Assembly (NCBI RefSeq): GCF_000423365.1 | Contig: NZ_AUHV01000002.1 | Coordinates: forward strand, 62,001-126,000 | Source: Maritalea myrionectae DSM 19524 | GTDB lineage: Bacteria; Pseudomonadota; Alphaproteobacteria; Rhizobiales; Devosiaceae | DNA length: 64,000 nt | Direction of reading: 5' to 3' | In this document: positions 25,147 through 34,542 of the stretch, piece by piece | How the letters are laid out: every line of letters begins with the position of its first letter | How positions within the stretch are numbered: the first letter of the stretch is position 1 | Notes under the pieces: generated by a model | What the model was told of the DNA's origin: nothing | The model's database searches: none | What the model saw: the letters and a program-made list of their open reading frames with translations, nothing else | Translations under genes and position numbers: made by a program

Positions 25147-27030
25147 ATGCTGAAAATATCCAATCTAAATTACTCCATTGAAGGTCGTACGCTGTTTGAC
25201 AATGCGAGCCTGACTTTGCCCACCGGTTCCAAGGCGGGTTTTGTGGGCCGCAATGGTTCGGGTAAAACCACCCTGTTCCGCATTCTGAAGGGCGAAATCC
25301 CTACAGATTCCGGCACCGTGGAAATTCACCACCGCGCCAAAATGGGTTCCGTCGCCCAGGAAGCCCCCGCGACGCAAGACAGCGTGATGGATATTGTGCT
25401 GGAAGCGGATAAAGAGCGCCTGAACCTTTTGGCCGAAGCCGAAACGGTGACCGACCCGATGCGCATTGGCGAGGTGCACACACGCTTGGCCGAAATCGAG
25501 GCCCATTCCGCCGAGGCACGTGCAAGCGCGATTCTGAAAGGCTTGGGCTTTGACCAGACCAAGCAGAACGAGCCTTGCGCTAATTTATCTGGCGGCTGGC
25601 GTATGCGTGTTTCGCTGGCTGGCGTTTTGTTTGCCAAGCCAGACCTGTTGTTGCTCGATGAACCGACCAACTATTTGGATTTGGAAGGCACCTTATGGCT
25701 TGAAGGCTATCTGGCGAACTATCCCTATACGGTCTTTATGATCAGTCACGATCGCGACCTTCTGAACAAAGCGGTGAGTTCCATTGTGCATTTGGATAAG
25801 GGTGGCCTCACCTTTTATCGCGGTGCCTATGACCAGTTTGAAGAAAACCGCCGCCTGCAGATGGACATCAACAATAAGCAGCGCGAAAAGCAGCTTGAGC
25901 AGATCGCCCATATGCAGAGTTTTGTGGATCGATTCCGCGCCAAGGCCACCAAGGCCAAGCAGGCGCAGTCACGCCTGAAGCGCATTGAAAAGATCAAGCC
26001 GGTGGAAGCCCTGTTTGATGAACATGTGGCCCCCTTCACCTTCCCTCAGCCCAAACGCGCGGTCTCTGCGCCGATCATTGATCTTGAAAACGCCTCGACT
26101 GGTTACGACGGCAAACCAATCTTAAGCCGTATGAATGGGCGTATCGATCCTGAAGATCGCATTGCGCTCGTTGGCATCAACGGCAACGGCAAATCCACCT
26201 TTGCCAAATTGCTCGCGGGCGAATTGCAATTGATGGATGGCCGCCTCACCAAGGCGCGAAAGCTCAATGTGGCCCACTTCGCCCAGCATCAGATGGATAT
26301 GCTCAAGCCCAAGCAAACACCGCTGGAGCATGTGGAACCGCTCATGCCTTATGATAGCGAGGCCAAGCGCCGCGCCCGTGTGGCACAAATGGGCTTGACC
26401 ACATCGCGGATGGATACGCTGGCGGAAAATCTTTCCGGTGGTGAGAAAGCGCGACTTTTGATGGGGTTGGTGACGTTTAATGGCCCCAACCTCTTGATCC
26501 TTGACGAACCGACCAACCATTTGGACATTGATAGCCGTGACGCTTTGGTGCAGGCGCTCAATGAATATGAAGGCGCAGTTCTGATCATCTCCCACGATCG
26601 GCACCTGATCGAGGCCACAGTGGACCAGCTTTGGATTGCCGCGGAAGGCACTATTTCGGTGTGCGATTATGATCTGGACACCTACCAACGCTCCCTCACC
26701 GGCACCCGTGATAAGCCCGAGCCGAACAAGGCCAACAGCCCCGGCGACAAGAAGAAGGACCGCAAAGTTGCCGCGGAAAAGCGCGCCCAACTCGCGCCCT
26801 TACGCAAGGAAATCAAGCAGTTAGAATCAAAGGTTGAAAAACTGAATCAGCAGTTGGCCAAAACCGACAAAGCGCTTGAAGACCCGGACCTTTTTCAAAA
26901 AGATCAGGAAAAAGCTGTGCAATTGGGCAAAGATCGGGCAGATTTAGCCAAAGATATTGAAACAGCGGAAGAGCTTTGGCTGGAAAAGCTGGCAACATTG
27001 GAAGAGGCACAGGACGAACTTGGCCTCTAG
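25147..27030 (+). CDS. ABC-F family ATPase (Uup-like)
   Basis: 627 residues, two ATPase cassettes and no membrane domain. First: GFVGRNGSGKTTLFR, LSGGWRMRVSLAGVL, LLLDEPTNYLD. Linker rich in charged residues (KQREKQLEQIAHMQSFVDRFRAKATKAKQAQSRLK). Second: ALVGINGNGKSTFAK, LSGGEKARLLMGLV, LILDEPTNHLD. A C-terminal coiled coil (KEIKQLESKVEKLNQQLAKT) is typical of Uup and its relatives. ABC-F proteins work on the ribosome or on branched DNA, not in transport. The metallopeptidase gene follows after 11 bases, so an operon is likely. Confidence 0.95.
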   Translation: MLKISNLNYSIEGRTLFDNASLTLPTGSKAGFVGRNGSGKTTLFRILKGEIPTDSGTVEIHHRAKMGSVAQEAPATQDSVMDIVLEADKERLNLLAEAETVTDPMRIGEVHTRLAEIEAHSAEARASAILKGLGFDQTKQNEPCANLSGGWRMRVSLAGVLFAKPDLLLLDEPTNYLDLEGTLWLEGYLANYPYTVFMISHDRDLLNKAVSSIVHLDKGGLTFYRGAYDQFEENRRLQMDINNKQREKQLEQIAHMQSFVDRFRAKATKAKQAQSRLKRIEKIKPVEALFDEHVAPFTFPQPKRAVSAPIIDLENASTGYDGKPILSRMNGRIDPEDRIALVGINGNGKSTFAKLLAGELQLMDGRLTKARKLNVAHFAQHQMDMLKPKQTPLEHVEPLMPYDSEAKRRARVAQMGLTTSRMDTLAENLSGGEKARLLMGLVTFNGPNLLILDEPTNHLDIDSRDALVQALNEYEGAVLIISHDRHLIEATVDQLWIAAEGTISVCDYDLDTYQRSLTGTRDKPEPNKANSPGDKKKDRKVAAEKRAQLAPLRKEIKQLESKVEKLNQQLAKTDKALEDPDLFQKDQEKAVQLGKDRADLAKDIETAEELWLEKLATLEEAQDELGL

Positions 27031-27041
27031 CGGGGGTAAGT

Positions 27042-27839
27042 ATGAAGCGTTTTGTGTTGAGTCTATTGATTTTGCTGGGGGCGGCATTCGCCCCCGCATT
27101 GGCGCAAGACCTCACTGATGATCAATATGACGAAGCGGTGGAATTTGCGCAAAACAACACACGTTTCGTGCTTTATCACGAATTCGGCCACTTGGTGATT
27201 TCCCAATTTGGCTTGCCGATTTTGGGCAAAGAGGAAGATGCGGCGGACAATATCGCTTCGGTCATCCTGCTGAGCGAGCGCGACGAAGAATTTGACAACA
27301 TCCTATTCGACGCGGCCGACGGCTGGTATTTATCAGACATCTCCAACACCGAAGATTTCGAGGAAGCTGATTTTTACGACAGCCACAGCCTCGACATCCA
27401 GCGCTCCTATCAAATTGTCTGCCTCATGGCCGGGCAGAGCATTGAGACCTTTGGCGAATTTGCTGCAGAATATGGATTGGATGAGGACCGAATTGATCTG
27501 TGTGCCGTGGACTACGAGCAGTTGGAGCAATCTTGGGCTGTGATGACCGAGTCCTTTATCGACCCCTCGCGCGGTGAAGGCTACACCGCCAAGATTGTCT
27601 ATGACGAACCCAACGATGAAACCGAGCTTTCCGCGACTCTCGTTAAAAACTCGGGCATGATGGAAGAGTTGCAGCAGCGTTTTGCGGACACCTTGCCAGA
27701 AGAAACAGTATTCCGCGCCACTTCCTGTGACGAGGCAAATGCATATTACGATCCCGAAGTACCTGAAATTGTTATGTGTTATGAATTGACGGACTTGTTC
27801 CTTGATCTGGTGATCGAGGATATTCTGGCAGAAGAATAG
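27042..27839 (+). CDS. secreted DUF4344 family metallopeptidase
   Basis: 265 residues. Signal peptide 1-22 (MKRFVLSLLILLGAAFAPAL), then a zinc-protease motif HEFGH at 46-50 followed by GKEEDAADNIAS, which supplies the third ligand and an aspartate. Cysteines at YQIVCLMAG, IDLCAVDY and ATSCDEAN fit a periplasmic location. The DUF4344 label is from the HEFGH...EED pattern and the late MCYELTDLFLDL segment. GGGGTAAGT precedes the ATG at 27042. It follows the ABC-F gene closely and is convergent with holC. Confidence 0.88.
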   Translation: MKRFVLSLLILLGAAFAPALAQDLTDDQYDEAVEFAQNNTRFVLYHEFGHLVISQFGLPILGKEEDAADNIASVILLSERDEEFDNILFDAADGWYLSDISNTEDFEEADFYDSHSLDIQRSYQIVCLMAGQSIETFGEFAAEYGLDEDRIDLCAVDYEQLEQSWAVMTESFIDPSRGEGYTAKIVYDEPNDETELSATLVKNSGMMEELQQRFADTLPEETVFRATSCDEANAYYDPEVPEIVMCYELTDLFLDLVIEDILAEE

Positions 27840-27840
27840 C

Positions 27841-28299
27841 CTACGCCTTTTTCACCCAGCGGCCATTGGGCTCTTGCTGCCAATAGGTCAGCTCGTGCTC
27901 TTCCGAAAGGGCTTTCCACGCCTGCCGCGCGCGGGTGACGGCGTCGGGGTCATGGCCGTTGAACATGAACACAACCCGCTCATATTTATCCGCTTTTTCG
28001 GGGACCGCGCCCTCGACATAAAAGCGGATTTGAGCGTTGTTGGGGTTTTCGGCGCTATTCGCAATCAGCACTGGCATTTCGGCCAGTTCATCCACTTCCA
28101 TTTGATCGCTCAGCACCATATGGGGCAAAAAGCTGTCGGGCCGAAACGTCCATAGCGCCTCATCCAGTGCACTGAGTTTGGTTGGATTGGCGCACTCCAC
28201 CATAGCGCGCCAGCCCCTTTCAAGCGTCTTTTCAAGCAAGACAGGCAGCACGGCCTCCAAAGGCTTTTGCTCCAAATGGTAGAACAAAATTTCTGTCAC
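27841..28299 (-). CDS. holC: DNA polymerase III chi subunit
   Basis: Part of the clamp-loader complex; chi links single-strand binding protein to the polymerase. 152 residues with ILFYHLEQKPLEAVLPVLLEKTLERGWRAMV, the diagnostic LDEALWTFRPDSFLPH, and PVLIANSAENPNNAQIRFYVEGA. It is directly downstream of pepA (23-base gap) on the same strand, the usual pairing in alphaproteobacteria. Confidence 0.95.
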   Translation of the reverse strand: MTEILFYHLEQKPLEAVLPVLLEKTLERGWRAMVECANPTKLSALDEALWTFRPDSFLPHMVLSDQMEVDELAEMPVLIANSAENPNNAQIRFYVEGAVPEKADKYERVVFMFNGHDPDAVTRARQAWKALSEEHELTYWQQEPNGRWVKKA

Positions 28300-28322
28300 G
28301 CTGCCTGCTCCTTTTGTTTTGG

Positions 28323-29810
28323 TTATTCGTAGTGATTGCGCATCATTTGGTCGAGCAAATAAACACCAAAGCCTGTGGCCCAGCTTTTATTGACCGCCGT
28401 TGCTGGCACATTCATTGCCGTTGATAGGTCAAGGTGCGCCCAATCGGTTTCGCCCACAAAACGCTTCAAAAACTGCGCCGCAGTGATGGCCCCTGCCCAG
28501 CGGCCACCGATATTTTTCATATCGGCGTTTTTGCTGTCGATCAGCTTGTCATAGGCGGGGCCCATTGGGAAGCGCCAGACTTTTTCGTCTGTTTCCAAGC
28601 CTGCTGCCGTGATGTGCTCGGCCAGTTCATCGCTGTTCGAAAACAGTCCCGCATGTTCATTGCCCAATGCCACCATATTGGCGCCTGTCAATGTCGCAAG
28701 GTTGACCATAAATTTCGGCTTGAACGTTTCTTTTGTGTACCAAAGCGCATCTGCCAGCACCAAACGCCCTTCCGCGTCAGTGTTGAGCACTTCGATGGTT
28801 TGGCCAGACATGGAGGTGACAATATCGCCCGGGCGTTGGGCGTTGGCATCCAACATGTTTTCAACCAAGCCGATCACGCCAATCACATTGATTTTGGGTT
28901 TGCGCAGCGAAACGGTTTTCATCAATCCGGCCACCGCACCAGCGCCGCCCATATCGCCTTTCATGTCTTCCATGCCACCAGCGGGTTTGATGGACAGGCC
29001 CCCACTGTCAAACACAACGCCTTTGCCGACGAACGCCACGGGCGCCTCATCTTTCGCGCCACCATTCCATTTCATGATCGCCAAGCGTGGCGGACGAACT
29101 GACCCTTGCGCCACGCCCAACAGTGCGCCCATGCCCAATTCTTTCATTTTGGGCTCATCAAGCAGTTCGACTTCCATGCCATCTGCTTCAAGGCTTTTGA
29201 CAGCGTCGGCAAATTCCAACGTGCCCAAGGTGTTGGCGGGTTCGTTCACCAAGTCACGCGCAAACAATGTGCCTTGTGTCACACAATCACGGGTTTTATG
29301 CGCGGCCTTGGCGCCGGCGACATCATTCACCTCAAGGGTCAATTTCAGTTCGGCGGGCCGCTCCTCATCCTTTGTTTTGGTTTTATATTTATCAAAACGG
29401 TAGTTGCTGAGTTGAAGGCCAGCAGCGATTTCCGCAACATTTTCTGCTTCAAAAATATCGCCATCCAAGATCACGCGCGTGTTTGCGCCCGGTCGAGTGC
29501 TCAACTGGTCAATGAGCTTGCCGCCGAATCCGGCAAATTCATATTTTGGGCTGTCTTTGAGCAGACCGTCCGTGCCCGCGATTACAAGCAAATCAGCATC
29601 GAGATTTTGTGGTGCCAATATCGGCAAGAAGCTGCCTTTTTTGCCTTTGAATTTTGCCGCGCGCGCCAGCTTTTCAATATCAAGACCCGTTTGATCCCAA
29701 ATGGCTTTACTCTCGCCGCTGAATTTGAGGTCCGCATCTACGGTGATCACAATGTTTTCGCCTGCGCCCTTGCCATGTTCGGCAATGGCAATTGTCAACG
29801 TTTGACCCAT
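28323..29810 (-). CDS. pepA: leucyl aminopeptidase (M17)
   Basis: Cytosolic M17 aminopeptidase, 495 residues. Signature NTDAEGRLVLADAL carries the metal and catalytic residues; GKGVVFDSGGLSIKPAGGMEDMKGDMGGAGAV supplies the others. The ATG at 29810 has GGGATAGAG upstream. The in-frame extension to 29957 encodes a hydrophobic stretch but overlaps the region where lptF transcription must begin, and M17 enzymes are not secreted, so I reject it. It is divergent from lptF and forms an operon with holC. Confidence 0.96.
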   Translation of the reverse strand: MGQTLTIAIAEHGKGAGENIVITVDADLKFSGESKAIWDQTGLDIEKLARAAKFKGKKGSFLPILAPQNLDADLLVIAGTDGLLKDSPKYEFAGFGGKLIDQLSTRPGANTRVILDGDIFEAENVAEIAAGLQLSNYRFDKYKTKTKDEERPAELKLTLEVNDVAGAKAAHKTRDCVTQGTLFARDLVNEPANTLGTLEFADAVKSLEADGMEVELLDEPKMKELGMGALLGVAQGSVRPPRLAIMKWNGGAKDEAPVAFVGKGVVFDSGGLSIKPAGGMEDMKGDMGGAGAVAGLMKTVSLRKPKINVIGVIGLVENMLDANAQRPGDIVTSMSGQTIEVLNTDAEGRLVLADALWYTKETFKPKFMVNLATLTGANMVALGNEHAGLFSNSDELAEHITAAGLETDEKVWRFPMGPAYDKLIDSKNADMKNIGGRWAGAITAAQFLKRFVGETDWAHLDLSTAMNVPATAVNKSWATGFGVYLLDQMMRNHYE

Positions 29811-29977
29811 TTCTCTATCCCATTTGTTTGGAGGTGCGCGCTTGGGCGCTTTTTTTGGATTTTTAATAAACTGCGTCAGAACGCAGAAAAGTGCAACCAG
29901 GATCAAAAAAATTTCGATAGATAAAATTGCTGCTAAAAAGGATGGTGGCGCCGCCAAAGCTGTGGCAAAAGTTATGT

Positions 29978-31075
29978 ATGGAACTGCTGACTCGCTACAT
30001 ACTTAAAAAATATTTGGTTGCGGCAGCAGGCATCGCATTTTTGCTGTGCTTTCTCGGCTGGCTCATTCAACTGCTAAGGGCCGTCGACTTGGTGACCAAT
30101 AAGGGTCAAGGCATTAGCGCCATGATCTATCAGTCATTCCTGAGCATTCCTGATATTTTGAACATTGTGTTATTTCTTTGTGTGGCGCTGGGCGTTTCGC
30201 GCACAGTGCGCGGGTTGCAGTTGTCGAAAGAGATTTTCCCGATTTATGCCGGGGTCGGCCTTCGCCCGTTAATCCGCTCTTGGACCATATTCATCTGTCT
30301 ATCCATTTTTGCCAGCCTGTCCTTGGCCCATTTTATCGTGCCAACAGCCAAATATCATATTGCCGTGCAAAGCGATCAGATTAACGCGGATTTGGTGGCC
30401 AACTCATCACGACCGGGCCGTTTTACTCAAGTTGCCCCCGGCTTGACGATGATGATCCGAGAGCGTGCGCCAGATGGCACGGGCCTAGGCTTTTTCATTT
30501 ATGACACGCGCGATCCATTGCGGTCGCAAACCATCGTGGCCGAAGAATCGCAACTCGCTCAGGTGGACGATGTGCTCACGGTGCGGTTAAAGCGCGGCGC
30601 AATCCAATATTATACCTACGCCAATGGCAAAATGAGTGGCTTGGAATTTGAAACATATTCCTTGGCCTTGGCTGACATTACCGACAGCAATTCGGCAAGC
30701 AGTGTTCTCTCCAACTCGTTGCAACTGCTTATGCGGGGCAGCGCCGACGGCCTTTCAGCGCGCGAACAATACAGCCTTCATCTGCGTAATGCAGGTGCCC
30801 TTTATGTATTCACCATGGGCCTGCTCGCCTTCTTCATGGTATCTCGTCCCAACACAATGCGCGGTAGGTCGCGTGTCAGCGTCGATTTCGTCGTGTTGAG
30901 CATCGCGGTGGTCGTTAAAGTTGTTGGCACCGGGGTCGAGCAATTCGTGTTTAGCTCCCCGGCCCTCGCGCCCCTGGTGTATGTCCCGGCCCTTTTGCCG
31001 CTATTGGTGGTGTTCCCCTTGGCCTTGCGGCAAGGGTTATTGCGGCGCCCACCGAAACTGGGAGGCGCTACATGA
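29978..31075 (+). CDS. lptF: LPS export permease LptF
   Basis: Inner-membrane subunit of the LptB2FG transporter that extracts lipopolysaccharide for export. 365 residues: two membrane segments at the front (ILKKYLVAAAGIAFLLCFLGWL), a long periplasmic beta-jellyroll region, and a C-terminal set (LYVFTMGLLAFFMV, FVVLSIAVVVKVVG, LVYVPALLPLLVVFPLAL). The ATG at 29978 starts at MELLTRYIL, which fits the family; a longer start at 29927 is possible. The stop overlaps lptG (ATGA). Confidence 0.95.
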   Translation: MELLTRYILKKYLVAAAGIAFLLCFLGWLIQLLRAVDLVTNKGQGISAMIYQSFLSIPDILNIVLFLCVALGVSRTVRGLQLSKEIFPIYAGVGLRPLIRSWTIFICLSIFASLSLAHFIVPTAKYHIAVQSDQINADLVANSSRPGRFTQVAPGLTMMIRERAPDGTGLGFFIYDTRDPLRSQTIVAEESQLAQVDDVLTVRLKRGAIQYYTYANGKMSGLEFETYSLALADITDSNSASSVLSNSLQLLMRGSADGLSAREQYSLHLRNAGALYVFTMGLLAFFMVSRPNTMRGRSRVSVDFVVLSIAVVVKVVGTGVEQFVFSSPALAPLVYVPALLPLLVVFPLALRQGLLRRPPKLGGAT

Positions 31076-32148
31076 CCTATCTCGGCCTACATGTGAGCAT
31101 CAAGATCTTCAAATCGGTCCTTTTGGTGATGAGCCTGTTTTTTGCGTTGGTCGGCTTGATCGAAATTGTTGAATTTGGCAACCGGGCGGGCGCTGGCATT
31201 ACCTCAAATCCGCTCACGACCCTTTCGTCTGCTGCACTCACCGCTGCAGTGTGGAGCATGGACCTCCTCCCGATTTCCTTTGTAATTGGCGGCGTGATCG
31301 CCATCAGCGATTTGCAAAATCATCGCGAACTAATCGTCGCCAAAGCTTCTGGCATTTCCATTTGGGGGCTTGTGCGTGCGCCGCTGATCTTCGCTATTCT
31401 TGTTGGCCTGAGTGTGAGTTATGCGCTTGACCCCATCGTGTTGCGCTTAAATGATGTGGTGGACGCTCAAATAAAGGCTCAATCCTCCACGTCCGGCACA
31501 CTCAATCGTCGTTCCGGCTGGATCGAACAGCAAAACGCGGATGGCCGCTATATCATAAAGGCCGATGAGATCTTAAACACTGGTGACGCCATGAACGGCG
31601 TTCGGATATTCATGTTGGGCGGCAAAAATGGCGACAATCGCCAGATTATCGCGGCGCAGGCGCGCTATGAGAATTATGAGTGGGAACTGACCGATGGAAC
31701 CATCAGCGAATCCGGTGTCCCGACCAAGCGATTTGAGACCTTCACCCTCGCCACAACGTTCAGCGCGGAGCAATTGCGTTTGCAGCTGGGGTCTATCTCG
31801 CGAATGTCCATTTTTGAGTTGAAAGCGCAATTACGTGATAAAACCATCACAACCCCCGCTGAATATGCCGCGCAAATGCGAATGCGGCGGTTGGAGGCCT
31901 TGCCAATTGTGCTCGTTGGCACATTATTAATTGCGTTTGCATTTACATCGGGTTATTCACGTCTGGGCACGTCGGGTACTCACATAATTTACGGAATTTT
32001 GTTAGGGTTTGTCGTGTATATTTTGACTAAGCTTGCCGACCGCGCTGGGGAATCCGGTGATATCAATGCGTTGTTGGCGGCATGGGGACCGGCGATTGTA
32101 GCAATTGTGGTTGGCACAACTGTTCTTTTGCAAAAGGAAGATGGATGA
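31072..32148 (+). CDS. lptG: LPS export permease LptG
   Basis: Partner of LptF in the LPS extractor, 358 residues. MTYLGLHVSIKIFKSVLLVMSLFFALVG opens the first membrane segment; the middle is the periplasmic jellyroll, and FTSGYSRLGTSGTHIIYGILLGFVVYILTKLA closes it, a family hallmark. ATGA overlaps lead in from lptF and out to lptD, so three LPS-export genes are translationally coupled. Confidence 0.96.
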   Translation: MTYLGLHVSIKIFKSVLLVMSLFFALVGLIEIVEFGNRAGAGITSNPLTTLSSAALTAAVWSMDLLPISFVIGGVIAISDLQNHRELIVAKASGISIWGLVRAPLIFAILVGLSVSYALDPIVLRLNDVVDAQIKAQSSTSGTLNRRSGWIEQQNADGRYIIKADEILNTGDAMNGVRIFMLGGKNGDNRQIIAAQARYENYEWELTDGTISESGVPTKRFETFTLATTFSAEQLRLQLGSISRMSIFELKAQLRDKTITTPAEYAAQMRMRRLEALPIVLVGTLLIAFAFTSGYSRLGTSGTHIIYGILLGFVVYILTKLADRAGESGDINALLAAWGPAIVAIVVGTTVLLQKEDG

Positions 32149-34451
32149 GCGTGACGCGTATATGCACGCATAAGGGGAAGTTCAAGTCTGCGTTGCTTGG
32201 CCTTGGTTTGCTGGCGACCTGCGCATTTGTGCCTGCCGCAATGGCGCAACAGACCGAGCTTCTGCCCTCCAACTATTTTGCTGGCCAAGCCCTTTCCACG
32301 ACAAGTGATCTCAATTTTACCGCGCAAACACTTACGGTATTGCAAGAGCAAAACCTGATCATCGCCACTGGCGATGTTGAGCTTTCGGCAGAAGGCTATC
32401 TCATCAAGGCGCAGCGTGTGGTTTATAATCGCAACACGCGCGAAGTCGAACTTGTGGGTGACGTTGCGGTAAGAGACCCGGACGGGTTGGTCTATGTTGC
32501 CGACAAAGCCAATCTAACGGGCGATTTTCGCCAGGGTTTACTTGAGAACCTGATTTTTCAGGATGAAGCAGGCTACTGGCTCTCCGCCGCAGAAGCGGAA
32601 ATCAAACCCAATCGCAGCCTTGACCTCAACGATGCAGACATTACCCCTTGCGGCACTTGTATCGATGAAAATGGACGTGAAATTGGCTGGCGGATCAAAG
32701 CGGTGCGCATTGTCCGCAACACCGAAGAAAAAACAATCTATTTTGAGCGCCCCTCTATGGTGTTCGCTGGTGTGCCGATTGCGACGATCCCCTATCTCAC
32801 AATCCCAGACCCCTCTTTGACCGATTATGACGAACTGCTTAAAGCACGGCTGTCCTATTCCTCAGAGTTGGGCGTAGGCATCGCCTATCCTGGCTTTATC
32901 TTGCATGATCCGCGCACCAACTTAACGCTGACACCAACGATTTTCACCAACCAAGGTGTATTGGGTCAATTGGATTGGTCGCGTTCAACCAGAGTGACTT
33001 CTGTGAAGGTCACTGGCTATGGGATTTATCAGTTCAACCCTTCAGCCTTTGCAGGCAAGTTGGGTGATCGAAATATGCGAGGTGCAGTGCAAGCCTCAGC
33101 CACATATACGCCGACTGAACATTTGACCATTGGAGGCGCATATACGCTTTTCTCTGATCGCTCCTTCTTGACCGACTATGATGTTGGTGATCGCGAAGGC
33201 GACTATGCGGTCAATCGTGTTTATGGCACCTACCTCGAAGAGGATAGCTATGTCGATGCGCGTGTTGAGCAATATGTGGGCCTAGACGAAAACGGGGCGA
33301 GCAATGAAGCGCAGCAGGCGTTAATTGCCCCTAAAATTGAGGCCAACCATGTTCAGCAGCTGGCCAATGATTGGGGCGAAGTACGTCTATCTGGCAAGTT
33401 GATCCATCTTGAACGCGCAGATGATCACGCCACCATTGTAAACGGCACGCCACACGTGTTTGGTTTTGAAGGGGCGAAGTCGCATTTGACGCTTGAAGCG
33501 GGCTGGTCGAAGCAATGGGTTGCGCCGGGCGGACTATTGATTGCCCCCTATTTGGGTGCCCGCGCTGACGTGGCCCAATATGATGGGGCGAGCGGATATG
33601 CTGGTGCGCCAGCGGCCGATCTGGTGTATAGCGCCACACCAATCGCAGCGCTTGATGTTAGTTGGCCCCTGGTGGGCACCGACAGCTCTGGCACCAAGCA
33701 TTATTTTGCCCCGCGCTTGCAGCTTGTTTCCCGCGGCGGCCCCACAAATACCGGCATCACCAATGATGATGCGCAAAGCTTTGTGTTTGATGACAGTAAT
33801 CTGTTCAGTTTCAATCGGTTCTCCGGCGAAGATCGGCAGGATAGCGGCACGCGATTGGCGATCGGCGGCCAGTATAACGCTGACTTTGGGAATGGCCGCT
33901 GGGTCGATATTGTCGTGGGTCAATCTTTCCAATTGGGCGGCACCAACGCCGCATCTGTTGCCAATCCCAATCAAACGGGCATCGGCAGCGGTGCAGATCA
34001 ATCCCCTTCCTATATTGTTGCGGGCATCCAAGGCGCGCCGTTTGACGGCGTCACACTTGGCGCCAAGACATTGATTGATCCGCAAAATGGGCAAGTTGCC
34101 AGGGGCTCAATTGCAGGAAAATATACCACCGACATTTTCAGTGCCGGCGCATTCTATAGCTATGCCCACCAGAATGTCTCACCAGGCGCGACGCAGGAAC
34201 GGCATGAAGTGGGCGGCGACGTCCGCATATTCATTGATGATTATTGGAGTGTTGGCGCCTATTCCAACTATGATATCGCGGATCAAAGCTTTGTGAGCTA
34301 CGGCAGCGATGTCAGCTATGATGATGGCTATTTGGGTGGGACGATCTATTATAACCGTTCATCCGCCAATACGCTTGATCCCAAGGACACCATAGGGGCG
34401 AAACTCAACCTGAAAATGATTGGCGATTACGCTTACGACTATGATTTTTAG
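32145..34451 (+). CDS. lptD: outer-membrane LPS assembly protein LptD
   Basis: 768 residues. Signal peptide ending about residue 36 (PAAMAQQ), LptA/OstA-like domain (TAQTLTVLQEQNLIIATGDVELSAEGYLIKAQRVVYN), then a large beta barrel with alternating tyrosine/aspartate-rich strands (TYTPTEHLTIGGAYTLFSDRS; YNADFGNGRWVDIVVGQSFQLGG). Two cysteines flank the plug region (ITPCGTCID). The barrel accepts LPS from the LptA bridge and inserts it in the outer leaflet. The ATG at 32145 overlaps the lptG stop. Confidence 0.95.
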   Translation: MSVTRICTHKGKFKSALLGLGLLATCAFVPAAMAQQTELLPSNYFAGQALSTTSDLNFTAQTLTVLQEQNLIIATGDVELSAEGYLIKAQRVVYNRNTREVELVGDVAVRDPDGLVYVADKANLTGDFRQGLLENLIFQDEAGYWLSAAEAEIKPNRSLDLNDADITPCGTCIDENGREIGWRIKAVRIVRNTEEKTIYFERPSMVFAGVPIATIPYLTIPDPSLTDYDELLKARLSYSSELGVGIAYPGFILHDPRTNLTLTPTIFTNQGVLGQLDWSRSTRVTSVKVTGYGIYQFNPSAFAGKLGDRNMRGAVQASATYTPTEHLTIGGAYTLFSDRSFLTDYDVGDREGDYAVNRVYGTYLEEDSYVDARVEQYVGLDENGASNEAQQALIAPKIEANHVQQLANDWGEVRLSGKLIHLERADDHATIVNGTPHVFGFEGAKSHLTLEAGWSKQWVAPGGLLIAPYLGARADVAQYDGASGYAGAPAADLVYSATPIAALDVSWPLVGTDSSGTKHYFAPRLQLVSRGGPTNTGITNDDAQSFVFDDSNLFSFNRFSGEDRQDSGTRLAIGGQYNADFGNGRWVDIVVGQSFQLGGTNAASVANPNQTGIGSGADQSPSYIVAGIQGAPFDGVTLGAKTLIDPQNGQVARGSIAGKYTTDIFSAGAFYSYAHQNVSPGATQERHEVGGDVRIFIDDYWSVGAYSNYDIADQSFVSYGSDVSYDDGYLGGTIYYNRSSANTLDPKDTIGAKLNLKMIGDYAYDYDF

Positions 34452-34542
34452 TGGTGACTCCATAGACTACCTCAAAAAATAGCCGCATTTGGTCTGCATG
34501 TGTGCTAAACACCTTCCGAGATTAAATTGGGAACTATCGAGT

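Noticed and set aside
29811-29957. N-terminal extension of pepA with a hydrophobic segment
   Set aside because: M17 aminopeptidases are cytosolic, and the ATG at 29810 has GGGATAGAG upstream.
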